Source: Spirochaetales bacterium (GTDB taxonomy: Bacteria > Spirochaetota > Spirochaetia > DTKZ01). Taken from it: a DNA stretch of 6,063 nucleotides. Positions 1 through 5,706 of the stretch are shown one piece after another. Each line of letters begins with the position of its first letter. Positions within the stretch are counted from its first letter, which is position 1. Below the pieces are notes generated by a model. It searched no databases, was not told the DNA's origin, and saw nothing but the letters and a program-made list of their open reading frames with translations. The stretch covers positions 1-6,063 of the forward strand of contig JAISQU010000045.1 of assembly GCA_031274005.1 (NCBI GenBank). The letters run 5' to 3'. Made by a program: the position numbers and the translations under genes.

Positions 1-120
1 AGCCCTTGGGCCGCGCCAGGGATTGCAGCGTAAATCCTTTTGGCGCAGCCAAAAGATTGAAGCGGAAAGCCCGGTTTTTTGCGAAGCAAAAAAGGCGCAC
101 GGAAAAAATTGGTGCACCCA
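1..120. repeat. Tandem hairpin-bearing intergenic repeat
   Basis: Two tandem units share the pattern GATTGnAGCGnAAAnCC at 21-37 and 55-71 (14 of 17 bases identical, offset 34). Each is followed by a perfect hairpin. The first is CTTTTGGC/GCCAAAAG with loop GCA (37-55). The second is TTTTTTGC/GCAAAAAA with loop GAA (75-93). The block ends in GGCGCAC (94-100), an A-run, and TGCACCC (113-119), a tail seen again near 4864-4890 (minus) and 5077-5099 (plus). An open frame crosses the block (6-215), but its product is basic and resembles no family I know, so I treat the block as non-coding. It could act as the terminator or processing site of a gene left of the window; what lies to the left is not visible. 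Confidence 0.6.
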
Positions 121-138
121 TTGAGTCCCCACGCTCCC

Positions 139-167
139 TTCTCACTATTGCCTATTCCTGTTATAAT
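139..167 (+). promoter_or_regulatory. Extended -10 promoter upstream of clpP
   Basis: The -10 hexamer TATAAT (162-167) matches the sigma-70 consensus exactly and is preceded by TG plus one base (159-161), an extended -10. A 17-bp spacer separates it from TTCTCA (139-144), which matches 4 of 6 bases of the -35 consensus. Transcription would start near 174, leaving a leader of about 28 nt before the ATG at 202. The promoter probably drives clpP, purC and perhaps the following lipoprotein gene. Confidence 0.65.
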
Positions 168-190
168 GATATAAAAACGAAAGGTGTTAC

Positions 191-195
191 AGGAG
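191..195 (+). promoter_or_regulatory. Ribosome binding site fixing the clpP start
   Basis: AGGAG lies 6 nt before the ATG at 202. An in-frame GTG at 184 lies upstream of this motif and has no such site, so the ATG at 202 is the likely start. Confidence 0.75.
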
Positions 196-201
196 TGCGC
201 T

Positions 202-795
202 ATGGTGCGTTTTGAGGATGAGGATGCGAAAGAAAACAAGGCGGGCGAGAGCGACGCGGTTTTCCAGAAACTTTTGAAGACGCGGACGCTTTTGGTGTCA
301 GGGGAAATTGACAAGGCTCTGGCGGAGAAAACGATTCGGGGGCTGCTCTTGCTGGAGGCCGACGGGGACGGGCCCATAAAGATTTTTATTGATTCACCCG
401 GGGGAGACCTTGACGCCGGTTACGCCATTATCGACATGATGAAATTTGTCGGGCCGGAGGTCTGGACGGTTGGTATGGGCCTGGTCGCTTCCGCGGGGGC
501 GCTGATTCTTCTGGGAGCGCCGAAGGAGCGCCGCGTGGGTCTGCCCCATTCCCGGTATCTGATTCACCAGCCCCTTTCGGGCATGCGGGGGGTTGCCACG
601 GATATAGAAATCCAGGCGCGGGAGCTGGAAAAGGTGCGTAACCAGGTGAACCGTTTTATCGCGGAGGAGACGGGCAAGCCCTTCGATCAGGTTGTGCGGG
701 ATACGGACAGGGATTTCTGGATGGACGCGGAGGAGGCTCTGGCTTACGGGCTTCTCTCGCGCGTCGTGTCCAGCCGTTCGGAATTTCCGGTTTAG
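202..795 (+). CDS. clpP: ATP-dependent Clp protease proteolytic subunit (ClpP family, ClpP2-like)
   Basis: A cytoplasmic serine peptidase that would form a barrel of two heptameric rings and degrade proteins fed by a ClpX or ClpA/ClpC-type ATPase. The 197-residue length is normal for the family. Residues 62-69 carry the FIDSPGGD oxyanion segment. The triad is readable as Ser97 (GLVASAGA), His122 (LIHQP) and Asp171 (DTDRDFW), and EEALAYGLL (177-185) is the usual C-terminal helix. The first 20 residues are acidic (MVRFEDEDAKENK) and lack the usual N-terminal axial-loop sequence of E. coli ClpP, so partner ATPase choice may differ. Spirochaetes often carry two ClpP paralogues, and this one resembles the second; that is inference. 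The promoter at 139-167 serves it, and purC follows after 19 nt. Confidence 0.92.
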   Translation: MVRFEDEDAKENKAGESDAVFQKLLKTRTLLVSGEIDKALAEKTIRGLLLLEADGDGPIKIFIDSPGGDLDAGYAIIDMMKFVGPEVWTVGMGLVASAGALILLGAPKERRVGLPHSRYLIHQPLSGMRGVATDIEIQARELEKVRNQVNRFIAEETGKPFDQVVRDTDRDFWMDAEEALAYGLLSRVVSSRSEFPV

Positions 796-814
796 CCGGT
801 TTGCGGCTGTTTCA

Positions 815-1765
815 ATGAGCGATACGCTTTTTCGGGGTTTTTCCGCCGGCGATCTTCCCGCGGGAACGTCTTTGCACGCAGGCAAGGCGCGGGATATTAT
901 TGATTTGGGGGACAGGCTTCTGCTTACGGTGACGGACAGGATCTCCGCCTTTGACAGAGTCCTCACGGCGATTCGCTCGAAGGGCGAGATTTTAAGCCGC
1001 GTGAGCCTGTGGTGGTTCGACAGGACCCGAGATGTGTGCCCCAATCATATTATAGAAAGCCTGTCCGCACGCACAACGGTTGTGCGCAAGGTAAAGATTA
1101 TTCCGGCGGAGGTTGTCGTGCGCGGGTACCTGACCGGTTCCGCGTGGCGGGACTACGCGGCGGGCAGGGCTGTGCCGGGCGCGAGCCTGCCGGCGGGCAT
1201 GAAGAAAAACCAGAAATTCGAGGCGCCTGTTATTACGCCGTCCACAAAAGAAGCGGTGGGGCATGACGAGCCGGTTTCCGGTGAGGAGCTTGTACGCCGG
1301 GGCCTTGTTCCGGCCAAAGTGTGGCTGCAGGTCTGCGAAAAAGCCCTGGCCCTTTTCCGCCGCGGCGCGGAAATTGCCGCTTCGCGCGGGCTTATTCTGG
1401 TCGACACAAAATACGAGTTTGGTCTTGCGCCGGACGGCGGCCTCGTTCTTGCCGACGAACTGCACACGCCCGATTCTTCCCGCTACTGGTATGCGAACAG
1501 CTACGACGAAATCTTCCGCGCGGGCGGCGAACAGAGGCAGCTGGACAAGGAGTTTTTCCGCAGCTGGCTTATAGCGCGGGGGTTTATGGGCGAGGGCGAA
1601 GCGCCGGAAATTCCCGATTCGGTGCGTGAGGCGGTGTCGCAGCGCTATATCGAAGCCTTTGAAGCCATAACAGGTGAAAAATTTACAGAAAAATCGCTTT
1701 CTTTTGAAGCGGAACGCGAAATTACGCAGTTATATATAGTAAAGACAGTAAAGCGCGGCCGGTAA
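815..1765 (+). CDS. purC: Phosphoribosylaminoimidazole-succinocarboxamide synthase (SAICAR synthase)
   Basis: A cytoplasmic enzyme of de novo purine synthesis that joins CAIR and aspartate with ATP to give SAICAR. It has 316 residues, the longer class of the family. Visible landmarks are the nucleotide-binding start GKARD (23-27) with TVTDRISAFD (38-47), the first family signature IIPAEVVVRGYLTGS (95-109), the second signature LVDTKYEFG (195-203), DELHTPDSSRYW (214-225) and LDKEFFRSWL (243-252). The frame stays open for 41 codons upstream inside clpP, but those residues look unrelated to the family, so the ATG at 815 is chosen. No clear Shine-Dalgarno sequence precedes it in the 19-nt gap after clpP, so translation may be coupled to clpP termination. 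It is probably co-transcribed with clpP. Confidence 0.95.
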   Translation: MSDTLFRGFSAGDLPAGTSLHAGKARDIIDLGDRLLLTVTDRISAFDRVLTAIRSKGEILSRVSLWWFDRTRDVCPNHIIESLSARTTVVRKVKIIPAEVVVRGYLTGSAWRDYAAGRAVPGASLPAGMKKNQKFEAPVITPSTKEAVGHDEPVSGEELVRRGLVPAKVWLQVCEKALALFRRGAEIAASRGLILVDTKYEFGLAPDGGLVLADELHTPDSSRYWYANSYDEIFRAGGEQRQLDKEFFRSWLIARGFMGEGEAPEIPDSVREAVSQRYIEAFEAITGEKFTEKSLSFEAEREITQLYIVKTVKRGR

Positions 1766-1776
1766 AACCATATTCA

Positions 1777-1791
1777 CCCGGCTGCGCCGGG
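1777..1791. repeat. Short GC hairpin before the lipoprotein start
   Basis: CCCGGC (1777-1782) and GCCGGG (1786-1791) form a perfect 6-bp stem with a 3-base loop, reading C(GCA)G on the minus strand. It fills most of the 33-nt gap between purC and the next gene. No U-run follows, so it is not a standard terminator. Its 3' arm overlaps the only purine-rich stretch before the downstream ATG (GGGG at 1789-1792), so it could limit ribosome access there. Confidence 0.55.
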
Positions 1792-1798
1792 GTATACC

Positions 1799-2854
1799 AT
1801 GAGGTGTTTTCTGACTGCGGTCTGCGTAATTTTTGTTTTGTCCTCCTGCGGGAGCTGCTCGCTGGATTCCGGACCAGAAGAGGGCGGAGGCTATACATTT
1901 GTTTCCTACAATCTGTGTAACGCGTTTGACGATGTTTCGGACGGGACAGAGTACGCCGAGTTTGATCCCGCGGGCGGGCAGTGGACGCAGGCCGATTACG
2001 CGAAAAAACTTGCCGCAGTGGGCCGGGTCATCGCGGCGTCGGCGTCCGGCGGACCGGATTTCGCGGCTCTTGTCGAGATAGAAAACGATAAGGTGCTTGA
2101 GGATCTGGCCGCGGGGCCTTTGCATGATGAGGAGTACCGCTGGGGAGTGACCCTTCCGACGGAGGGTTCCGCCATCCGCGTGGGGTTTTTGTCGCGTTTT
2201 CCCGTGCAGGAGCTGCGCGGGCATACCCCGCCGTCTTCGGGTTTCGGCCAGCGTTCATTTCTTGAAGTCGTTCTTGATGTGGACGGCGAAGCCCTGACGG
2301 TGTTTATCTGCCATTTCAAGGCAAAAACCGAGGGAGACGCGGCAACCGAAAATTCGCGGAGGCTCGCGGCGAATACTCTTGCCAGGCGCATAGGCGAGAT
2401 CGCGGCGGACTCACCCGGCGCGCAAATTCTCATTCTGGGAGATTTAAACGAAAACATCGACGAGTACGACAGAAAGGCCGGGGCCTACGCTACGGCGCTG
2501 ATGCCCGCTTCTTTCGCGGCGTCTTCGGCTTCCGGCGCCGCGGACAGTTCCGCGGCGCAGAGCCTTATTCCCCTGTATGTTACAGGAGAAAAGACGGAAA
2601 GCTCCCTGGCCGGCCCCGTAATTTTCTATTCCCCCTGGCTGGATGACCCGCCGCATCCGGGTTCGTATTATTACCGCGGCGCGTGGGAAACCATAGACCA
2701 CACGCTTCTATCGGCGGGGCTTGTCGACGAGGCGGGGCTGGTGTTCGAGGACTTTCTGGTTGTGCGCGGCGAGTTTATGCTGAGCGCTTCCGGCGCGCCG
2801 AAAAAAGAATTCTCCGACCATTTGCCGGTTCTGGTAAAACTGCGTAAACATTAA
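1799..2854 (+). CDS. Exported endonuclease/exonuclease/phosphatase-fold lipoprotein
   Basis: A predicted lipoprotein of 351 residues with a DNase I-like metal-dependent phosphoesterase domain. Residues 4-16 are hydrophobic and lead to LSSC (14-17), so Cys17 is the likely lipidated residue; Cys20 is an alternative. The fold's landmarks are in order: VSYNLCNAFDD (35-45, Asn38), LVEIEND (91-97, metal-binding Glu), CHFKAK (171-176, His172), LGDLNEN (213-219, Asp215 and Asn217), TIDH (298-301) and SDHLP (339-343, Asp340 and His341). The N-terminal pattern resembles bacterial secreted nuclease-like members of the family. A Ser/Ala-rich stretch (237-253) sits between the core motifs. The substrate (DNA, RNA or another phosphoester) cannot be read from sequence. 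It lies 33 nt after purC in the same direction, with a weak GGGG site six bases before the ATG. All catalytic residues appear intact. Confidence 0.85.
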   Translation: MRCFLTAVCVIFVLSSCGSCSLDSGPEEGGGYTFVSYNLCNAFDDVSDGTEYAEFDPAGGQWTQADYAKKLAAVGRVIAASASGGPDFAALVEIENDKVLEDLAAGPLHDEEYRWGVTLPTEGSAIRVGFLSRFPVQELRGHTPPSSGFGQRSFLEVVLDVDGEALTVFICHFKAKTEGDAATENSRRLAANTLARRIGEIAADSPGAQILILGDLNENIDEYDRKAGAYATALMPASFAASSASGAADSSAAQSLIPLYVTGEKTESSLAGPVIFYSPWLDDPPHPGSYYYRGAWETIDHTLLSAGLVDEAGLVFEDFLVVRGEFMLSASGAPKKEFSDHLPVLVKLRKH

Positions 2855-2875
2855 GCATGAGGGTATCACAAAGAG

Positions 2876-4051
2876 TCACTGCCGTTTGAAAGGCAGTTCC
2901 GCGTTCAGTTCCTCTACGGTGTGCCTTTCGTAGTCGTTTACCGCGTCTATGTTGTTTTTGAAAAGCCTTTCCAGAACCGGATCGAAAAACTTGTGGTAAC
3001 TTTTGCCGGTCACGGGCCTGAAGCCCCTGCGCACTTTATGGGGAGAGCCCGCGCCCGGATCGAAAAAGCGGATATTTTCCCCGATGGCCCAGTCTATGGG
3101 CGCGTAGTAACAGGCGGCAAAATGCAGGTCTTTTACATCTTCGTACGCGCCCCAAAAGCGGCCCCAGAGGCGGCCGCCCTTGCGTATCAGAAAGGCCAGC
3201 GCGATAAGCCCGCCCTCCGCCGCGTCCGCGCGGCGGGCTTCCACAAAAGCGATATTTTTGCGGAAGTCTTTTTCCAGCCGCAGAAAAAACTCCTCGTTAA
3301 CGTAGCGGGCGTCCCAGGGAATGAACTTGTCGTTGGTAATGGTAAAAAGCGCGAACATACGGCGAAAGTGTTCTTCCCCGGCCTCTTCGCCGGGAACGAT
3401 ACGCACCGTAACGCCCTGCCGCCGCGGATGGGCGTACTCCCTGCGGATATTCCTGCGCTGGTTTTTATTGAAGCGCTCAAGATAGTCCTCAAAGCTGCTA
3501 AAGCCTTCGTTCTCCCACAAAAAATAAGAATGTTCCCAGGCGGTAAAACCCAGCCCCTCAAGACCCGCGCCCCAAAGCGGATCGGCGAAGAGTATATGCA
3601 GCCCGGCGACATTGTTTTTGCGGCAAATATCCTCCGCGGCGCAGATGATAAGGCGCGTAAGCTCTTCTTCGTTTACCTCCCGCGCGCACAGAAAACGGTA
3701 ACCCTCAGCCGGCGTCGCGGGAACCGCGCCCACAAGTTTTGGATACCAGGGCCGGTTTAAGGAAGCGGCGGCCTCGGCCCAGAAGTAATCGTAAACATAC
3801 TCGCCGTAACTCGAAGTGCGAAGATAAAAAGGAGCGGCGGCGACAAGCCGCGTCCGGTCCCACAGGCTAAGGTGCAGGGGATACCAGTGCGTTCCGGGGC
3901 AGACGCTTCCGGATTCTTCCAGCGCGGCCAACCACTCCCACTCCAGAAAGGGAATCGTATCCTGAGTAACAAGGCTGTTCCACGCCTCTCGGGGAATCTC
4001 CGAAATCGACCGGGAAATTTTCAGCGTATATTTTTCTTTCACGATACGCAC
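2876..4051 (-). CDS. FemAB/GNAT-like protein of the DUF482 type (peptidoglycan-related N-acyltransferase-like)
   Basis: A 391-residue soluble protein of the family often labelled DUF482, FemAB-like or GNAT N-acetyltransferase. Members have the acyl-CoA/aminoacyl transferase fold; their substrate is generally unknown, and the peptidoglycan link is by similarity to FemAB. Family landmarks are PFLEWEWLAALEESGSV (34-50), FNKNQRRNIRRE (194-205), LHFAACYYAPIDWAI (309-323) and FDPGAGSPHKVRRGFRPV (330-347), which matches the usual pattern in which a Pro-Gly-Ala segment is followed by His-Lys and Arg-Gly-Phe. There is no signal peptide. The first start is GTG at 4051; a second in-frame GTG at 4042 is equally possible, and neither has a strong ribosome site. 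It follows the cyclase gene by 65 nt on the same strand and converges on the lipoprotein gene, with 21 nt between their ends. Confidence 0.85.
   Translation of the reverse strand: MRIVKEKYTLKISRSISEIPREAWNSLVTQDTIPFLEWEWLAALEESGSVCPGTHWYPLHLSLWDRTRLVAAAPFYLRTSSYGEYVYDYFWAEAAASLNRPWYPKLVGAVPATPAEGYRFLCAREVNEEELTRLIICAAEDICRKNNVAGLHILFADPLWGAGLEGLGFTAWEHSYFLWENEGFSSFEDYLERFNKNQRRNIRREYAHPRRQGVTVRIVPGEEAGEEHFRRMFALFTITNDKFIPWDARYVNEEFFLRLEKDFRKNIAFVEARRADAAEGGLIALAFLIRKGGRLWGRFWGAYEDVKDLHFAACYYAPIDWAIGENIRFFDPGAGSPHKVRRGFRPVTGKSYHKFFDPVLERLFKNNIDAVNDYERHTVEELNAELPFKRQ
2878..2897. terminator. Possible hairpin between convergent genes
   Basis: ACTGCC (2878-2883) and GGCAGT (2892-2897) form a 6-bp stem with an 8-base loop, at the meeting point of the convergent lipoprotein and DUF482 genes. 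It overlaps the last codons of the minus-strand gene. Neither side has a strong U-run, so a terminator role is only possible. No better terminator is visible in the 21-nt gap. Confidence 0.3.
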
Positions 4052-4116
4052 ACCAGAATATCAGTATTTTGATTTTTAATTAACCATAACAGGCCAAAAA
4101 GGGTGCATACCGCTTT

Positions 4117-4812
4117 TCAGGGGCGCTTATACATATACACCGCAGCCTCGTCTTCGTCCTTCACGCCTTTCAGGAGCCGCAGCGCCTGGAGCATTTTTGA
4201 TTCTTCTTTTAGTGTAAAGGGGAGGTTCTTGTCGGTAACGAGTTTTTTATTAATAATCAGCTCGTCCTTTTCCGCAAGAGTTTGCAGACGGCAGGCAAGG
4301 TTGATGCCGTAGCCCACATAGTCCCGGTACTTCAAGCCCGATACCTCGGCGGATATTTCATATTTAAATACTTTTTCCATAACCAGGGCGCCGGCGAGGC
4401 CCAAAGCCGGGGAGTTCACGAAAAGATCTTCGGTAAGAAAATCCGTGAATACGGTAAAAACTTCCAGGGCTTCCTGAAGGCTTTTTTCGTCGGAGTCATC
4501 CCAAATGACAAGCGCGCCGTCACCCAGGAGTTTGTAGTAGGAACTGCCGCAGCCGATCTGGTTGACGCAGGATAAAAAATTGGAGGTAAAATCCTTAATC
4601 AGGGCAAAAACGGCGTTTTCGGCATTATCCCGAAGAAAACTGCTAAAATTCCGTATGTCGATGCACAGGACAAGAGCCGTATCCCTGGTTTCACCCACAT
4701 AGACATTGTCGAAAATATCCACCGGCATTTTTCTTAATGCCGTGAGCGTAGATGCTTCCAATTCAATAGACGAAATTTGAGCGTCCGGAAAATCCTCGCC
4801 TTCGATATTCAT
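4117..4812 (-). CDS. Class III adenylate/guanylate cyclase, soluble single-domain
   Basis: A 231-residue soluble protein with one class III cyclase catalytic domain that would convert ATP to cAMP as a homodimer. The full catalytic set is visible: metal-binding Asp52 (CIDIRNFSSF) and Asp98 (KLLGDGALVIW), base-selecting Lys94 and Asp164, and transition-state residues Asn171 and Arg175 (YGINLACRLQ). The spacings of 7 from Asp164 to Asn171 and 4 from Asn171 to Arg175 equal those of mammalian adenylate cyclase. The Lys/Asp pair favours ATP over GTP. No membrane segment or recognised sensor domain is present; residues 1-43 form a short, unrecognised N-terminal part. There is no ribosome site before the ATG. 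A promoter ends 6 nt upstream, so the mRNA may be leaderless. The DUF482 gene lies 65 nt downstream and may be co-transcribed. Confidence 0.88.
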   Translation of the reverse strand: MNIEGEDFPDAQISSIELEASTLTALRKMPVDIFDNVYVGETRDTALVLCIDIRNFSSFLRDNAENAVFALIKDFTSNFLSCVNQIGCGSSYYKLLGDGALVIWDDSDEKSLQEALEVFTVFTDFLTEDLFVNSPALGLAGALVMEKVFKYEISAEVSGLKYRDYVGYGINLACRLQTLAEKDELIINKKLVTDKNLPFTLKEESKMLQALRLLKGVKDEDEAAVYMYKRP

Positions 4813-4865
4813 GAAAGAAGTATATCACAGGGTAAAAAATTGGTAAAGGCGCTTTTTAGCCGGGG
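4805..4865 (-). repeat. 61-bp direct repeat, left copy
   Basis: Matches 5783-5843 at 58 of 61 positions in the same orientation. The similarity begins with the first 8 bases of the cyclase gene (ATGAATAT on the minus strand) and runs upstream through its promoter. Beyond 4865 only weak similarity remains (an A-rich tract, then GGCGGC, on the minus strand). Read on the plus strand, the three differences give conservative or silent codon changes, but the plus-strand frame resembles no protein I know. Confidence 0.85.
4819..4847 (-). promoter_or_regulatory. Promoter of the cyclase gene (in left repeat copy)
   Basis: On the minus strand TTTACC (4847-4842, 4 of 6 to -35 consensus) is followed after exactly 17 bp by TATACT (4824-4819, 5 of 6 to -10 consensus). 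Only 6 nt separate the -10 from the ATG at 4812, so transcription should start at or next to the start codon. Confidence 0.6.
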
Positions 4866-5099
4866 GTGCAACTTTCTTTTTCTGTGCGCCGCCCTGGTCT
4901 TTGGCTGCGCAAAGCCAGTCATCCCGGCGCTTGACGCCATGCTCAGGCAAGCGCACGCGAAGCGTGTGATAGTAAAAAGGTAACAGGGCAAGAGGCCAAA
5001 TAAAAGTTTTGGCGTATAGAAAGGCACACAGGCCGAATGACGATATTAGGGCGGCCCATAACGCCATCGCTTTAATACACGGAAAAGGAAGTTGCACCC
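4864..5099. repeat. 236-bp block with inverted-repeat ends
   Basis: Bases 4864-4882 are the inverted complement of 5081-5099 at 17 of 19 positions, extending with one gap to about 24 bases. The interior holds further hairpins: CACGC/GCGTG with loop GAA (4954-4966), GGCG/CGCC (4926-4938), and CTTTG/CAAAG around 4908-4923. A 90-codon minus-strand frame (5097-4825) with two hydrophobic stretches fills the block, but it starts inside one repeat end and stops inside the cyclase promoter, so I do not call it a gene. No flanking target duplication is evident. This block plus 5100-5153 accounts for the gene-free stretch between the cyclase start and hicA. Confidence 0.5.
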
Positions 5100-5153
5100 A
5101 GAGGAACTGGCCGGGTTTCCGAACAAGTCTAATAACTGAAAAGTCTATTTTAT

Positions 5154-5372
5154 TTATAATAACTTTAAAAATTCATCCAATTCTATTCCTGCCTGTATTA
5201 ATATACTCCTTAATGTTCCACGAGCCACGGTATCATGTATCGGAATAACAACAGTATAATGTCCATTTGTATATTTTACATGACTTCCTTTTTGACTTTT
5301 GAAAGTAAACCCTTTTTTTGACAATGCGGAAATAATTTCATTTGGCCGAAGTATTGGATATTTGCTGCCCAT
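5154..5372 (-). CDS. hicA: HicA-family mRNA interferase toxin
   Basis: A 72-residue toxin of the HicA/YcfA family, with a double-stranded RNA-binding-like fold that cleaves mRNA and is held inactive by HicB. The sequence reads GSKYPILRP, then KKGFTFKSQKGSHVKY (19-34), where His31 in the GSH motif is the expected catalytic residue. It then shows VVIPIHDTVARGTLRSIL (41-58) and ends GIELDEFLKLL. The length is normal and the active site is intact. The ATG lies one base after the hicB stop, and its own ribosome site is weak, so translation is probably coupled to hicB. Base composition is far more AT-rich than the nearby core genes, suggesting transfer. No clear terminator follows. Confidence 0.9.
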   Translation of the reverse strand: MGSKYPILRPNEIISALSKKGFTFKSQKGSHVKYTNGHYTVVIPIHDTVARGTLRSILIQAGIELDEFLKLL

Positions 5373-5373
5373 T

Positions 5374-5592
5374 CTATATTGCTATTTCCAAAGTAGTTAC
5401 ATAAATCTGTTCATTTTGTATTAAACTCAGTTCCTCTTTTGTTTCATCTTCATAATATAAAATAATTGCTTCTTTTAGATTCGCAAGCGCCTCATCAATT
5501 GTTTTCCCCTGAGAGGCTATATTATTTTCGAGGCAAGTTGCAACAACCCATGCATCTTCTTTTTTTATTATTACCGTACCCTTAAAACTCAT
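5374..5592 (-). CDS. hicB: HicB-family antitoxin
   Basis: A 72-residue antitoxin of the short HicB class, with the partial RNase H-like fold that binds and covers HicA. Visible landmarks are FKGTVIIKKEDAWVVATCLE (3-22), the NIASQGKT turn (24-31), and DEALANLKEAIILYYED (33-49). It ends in a beta strand without an added helix-turn-helix or ribbon-helix-helix domain, so DNA binding and autorepression are not evident from sequence. The frame is open upstream to 5619, but AGGAGG (5607-5602) lies 9 nt before the ATG at 5592 and overlaps the upstream ATGs, which fixes this start. hicA follows with a 1-nt gap, and the order hicB-hicA is the reverse of the commonest hicA-hicB arrangement. Transcription may come from the promoter in the right repeat copy (5797-5825). 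Confidence 0.88.
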   Translation of the reverse strand: MSFKGTVIIKKEDAWVVATCLENNIASQGKTIDEALANLKEAIILYYEDETKEELSLIQNEQIYVTTLEIAI

Positions 5593-5703
5593 TTTTATCA
5601 TCCTCCTGTTTATACGCATCTTTTCTATTTTCTATTATTTTATACCCAGGTTTTTTATCAACGTATTCATTCCCTCATGTCGTATCAATGTATCTGCTTT
5701 CAT
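5582..5703 (-). pseudogene. Remnant of a small gene upstream of hicB
   Basis: An ATG at 5703 with a good ribosome site (AGGAG, 5716-5712, spacing 8) opens a 22-codon frame reading MKADTLIRHEGMNTLIKNLG, then a stop at 5637-5635. Shifting frame at 5644 gives a charged tail, YKIIENRKDAYKQEDDKNEF, that ends at 5582 and overlaps the hicB start by 11 bases. A good start, an early stop and a charged tail in another frame overlapping hicB suggest a small gene that lost its middle and its frame. From memory, the first part resembles the N-terminus of a roughly 65-residue family of unknown role found in treponemes and cyanobacteria; this is unchecked. Alternatively, it may be a genuine 22-residue peptide. 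Confidence 0.45.
5602..5607 (-). promoter_or_regulatory. Ribosome binding site of hicB
   Basis: A full AGGAGG on the minus strand, 9 nt before the ATG at 5592. It abuts an in-frame ATG at 5601, which is therefore unlikely to be the start. Confidence 0.75.
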
Positions 5704-5706
5704 GAT

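Noticed and set aside
692..814. Upstream extension of purC by 41 codons into clpP
   Set aside because: The extra residues look like out-of-frame clpP, and known SAICAR synthases begin near the ATG at 815.
2921..3760. 279-codon plus-strand frame opposite the DUF482 gene
   Set aside because: It is antisense to a gene with clear family motifs. Long antisense frames are common in GC-rich coding DNA, and the product resembles nothing known.
4777..4983. Plus-strand frame sharing a peptide with the frame at 5752-5961
   Set aside because: The shared peptide comes entirely from the 61-bp DNA repeat. The frame overlaps the cyclase start and promoter on the other strand, and the rest of the two products are unrelated.
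4825..5097. 90-codon minus-strand frame with two hydrophobic stretches, suggesting a small membrane protein
   Set aside because: It begins with GTG inside one inverted-repeat end, has no ribosome site, continues through the repeat and stops between the -35 and -10 of the cyclase promoter. It is best explained as chance coding in a repeat.
5100..5153. Terminator for hicBA
   Set aside because: Only a weak 4-bp stem (5098-5110) is present, with no U-run on the minus strand.
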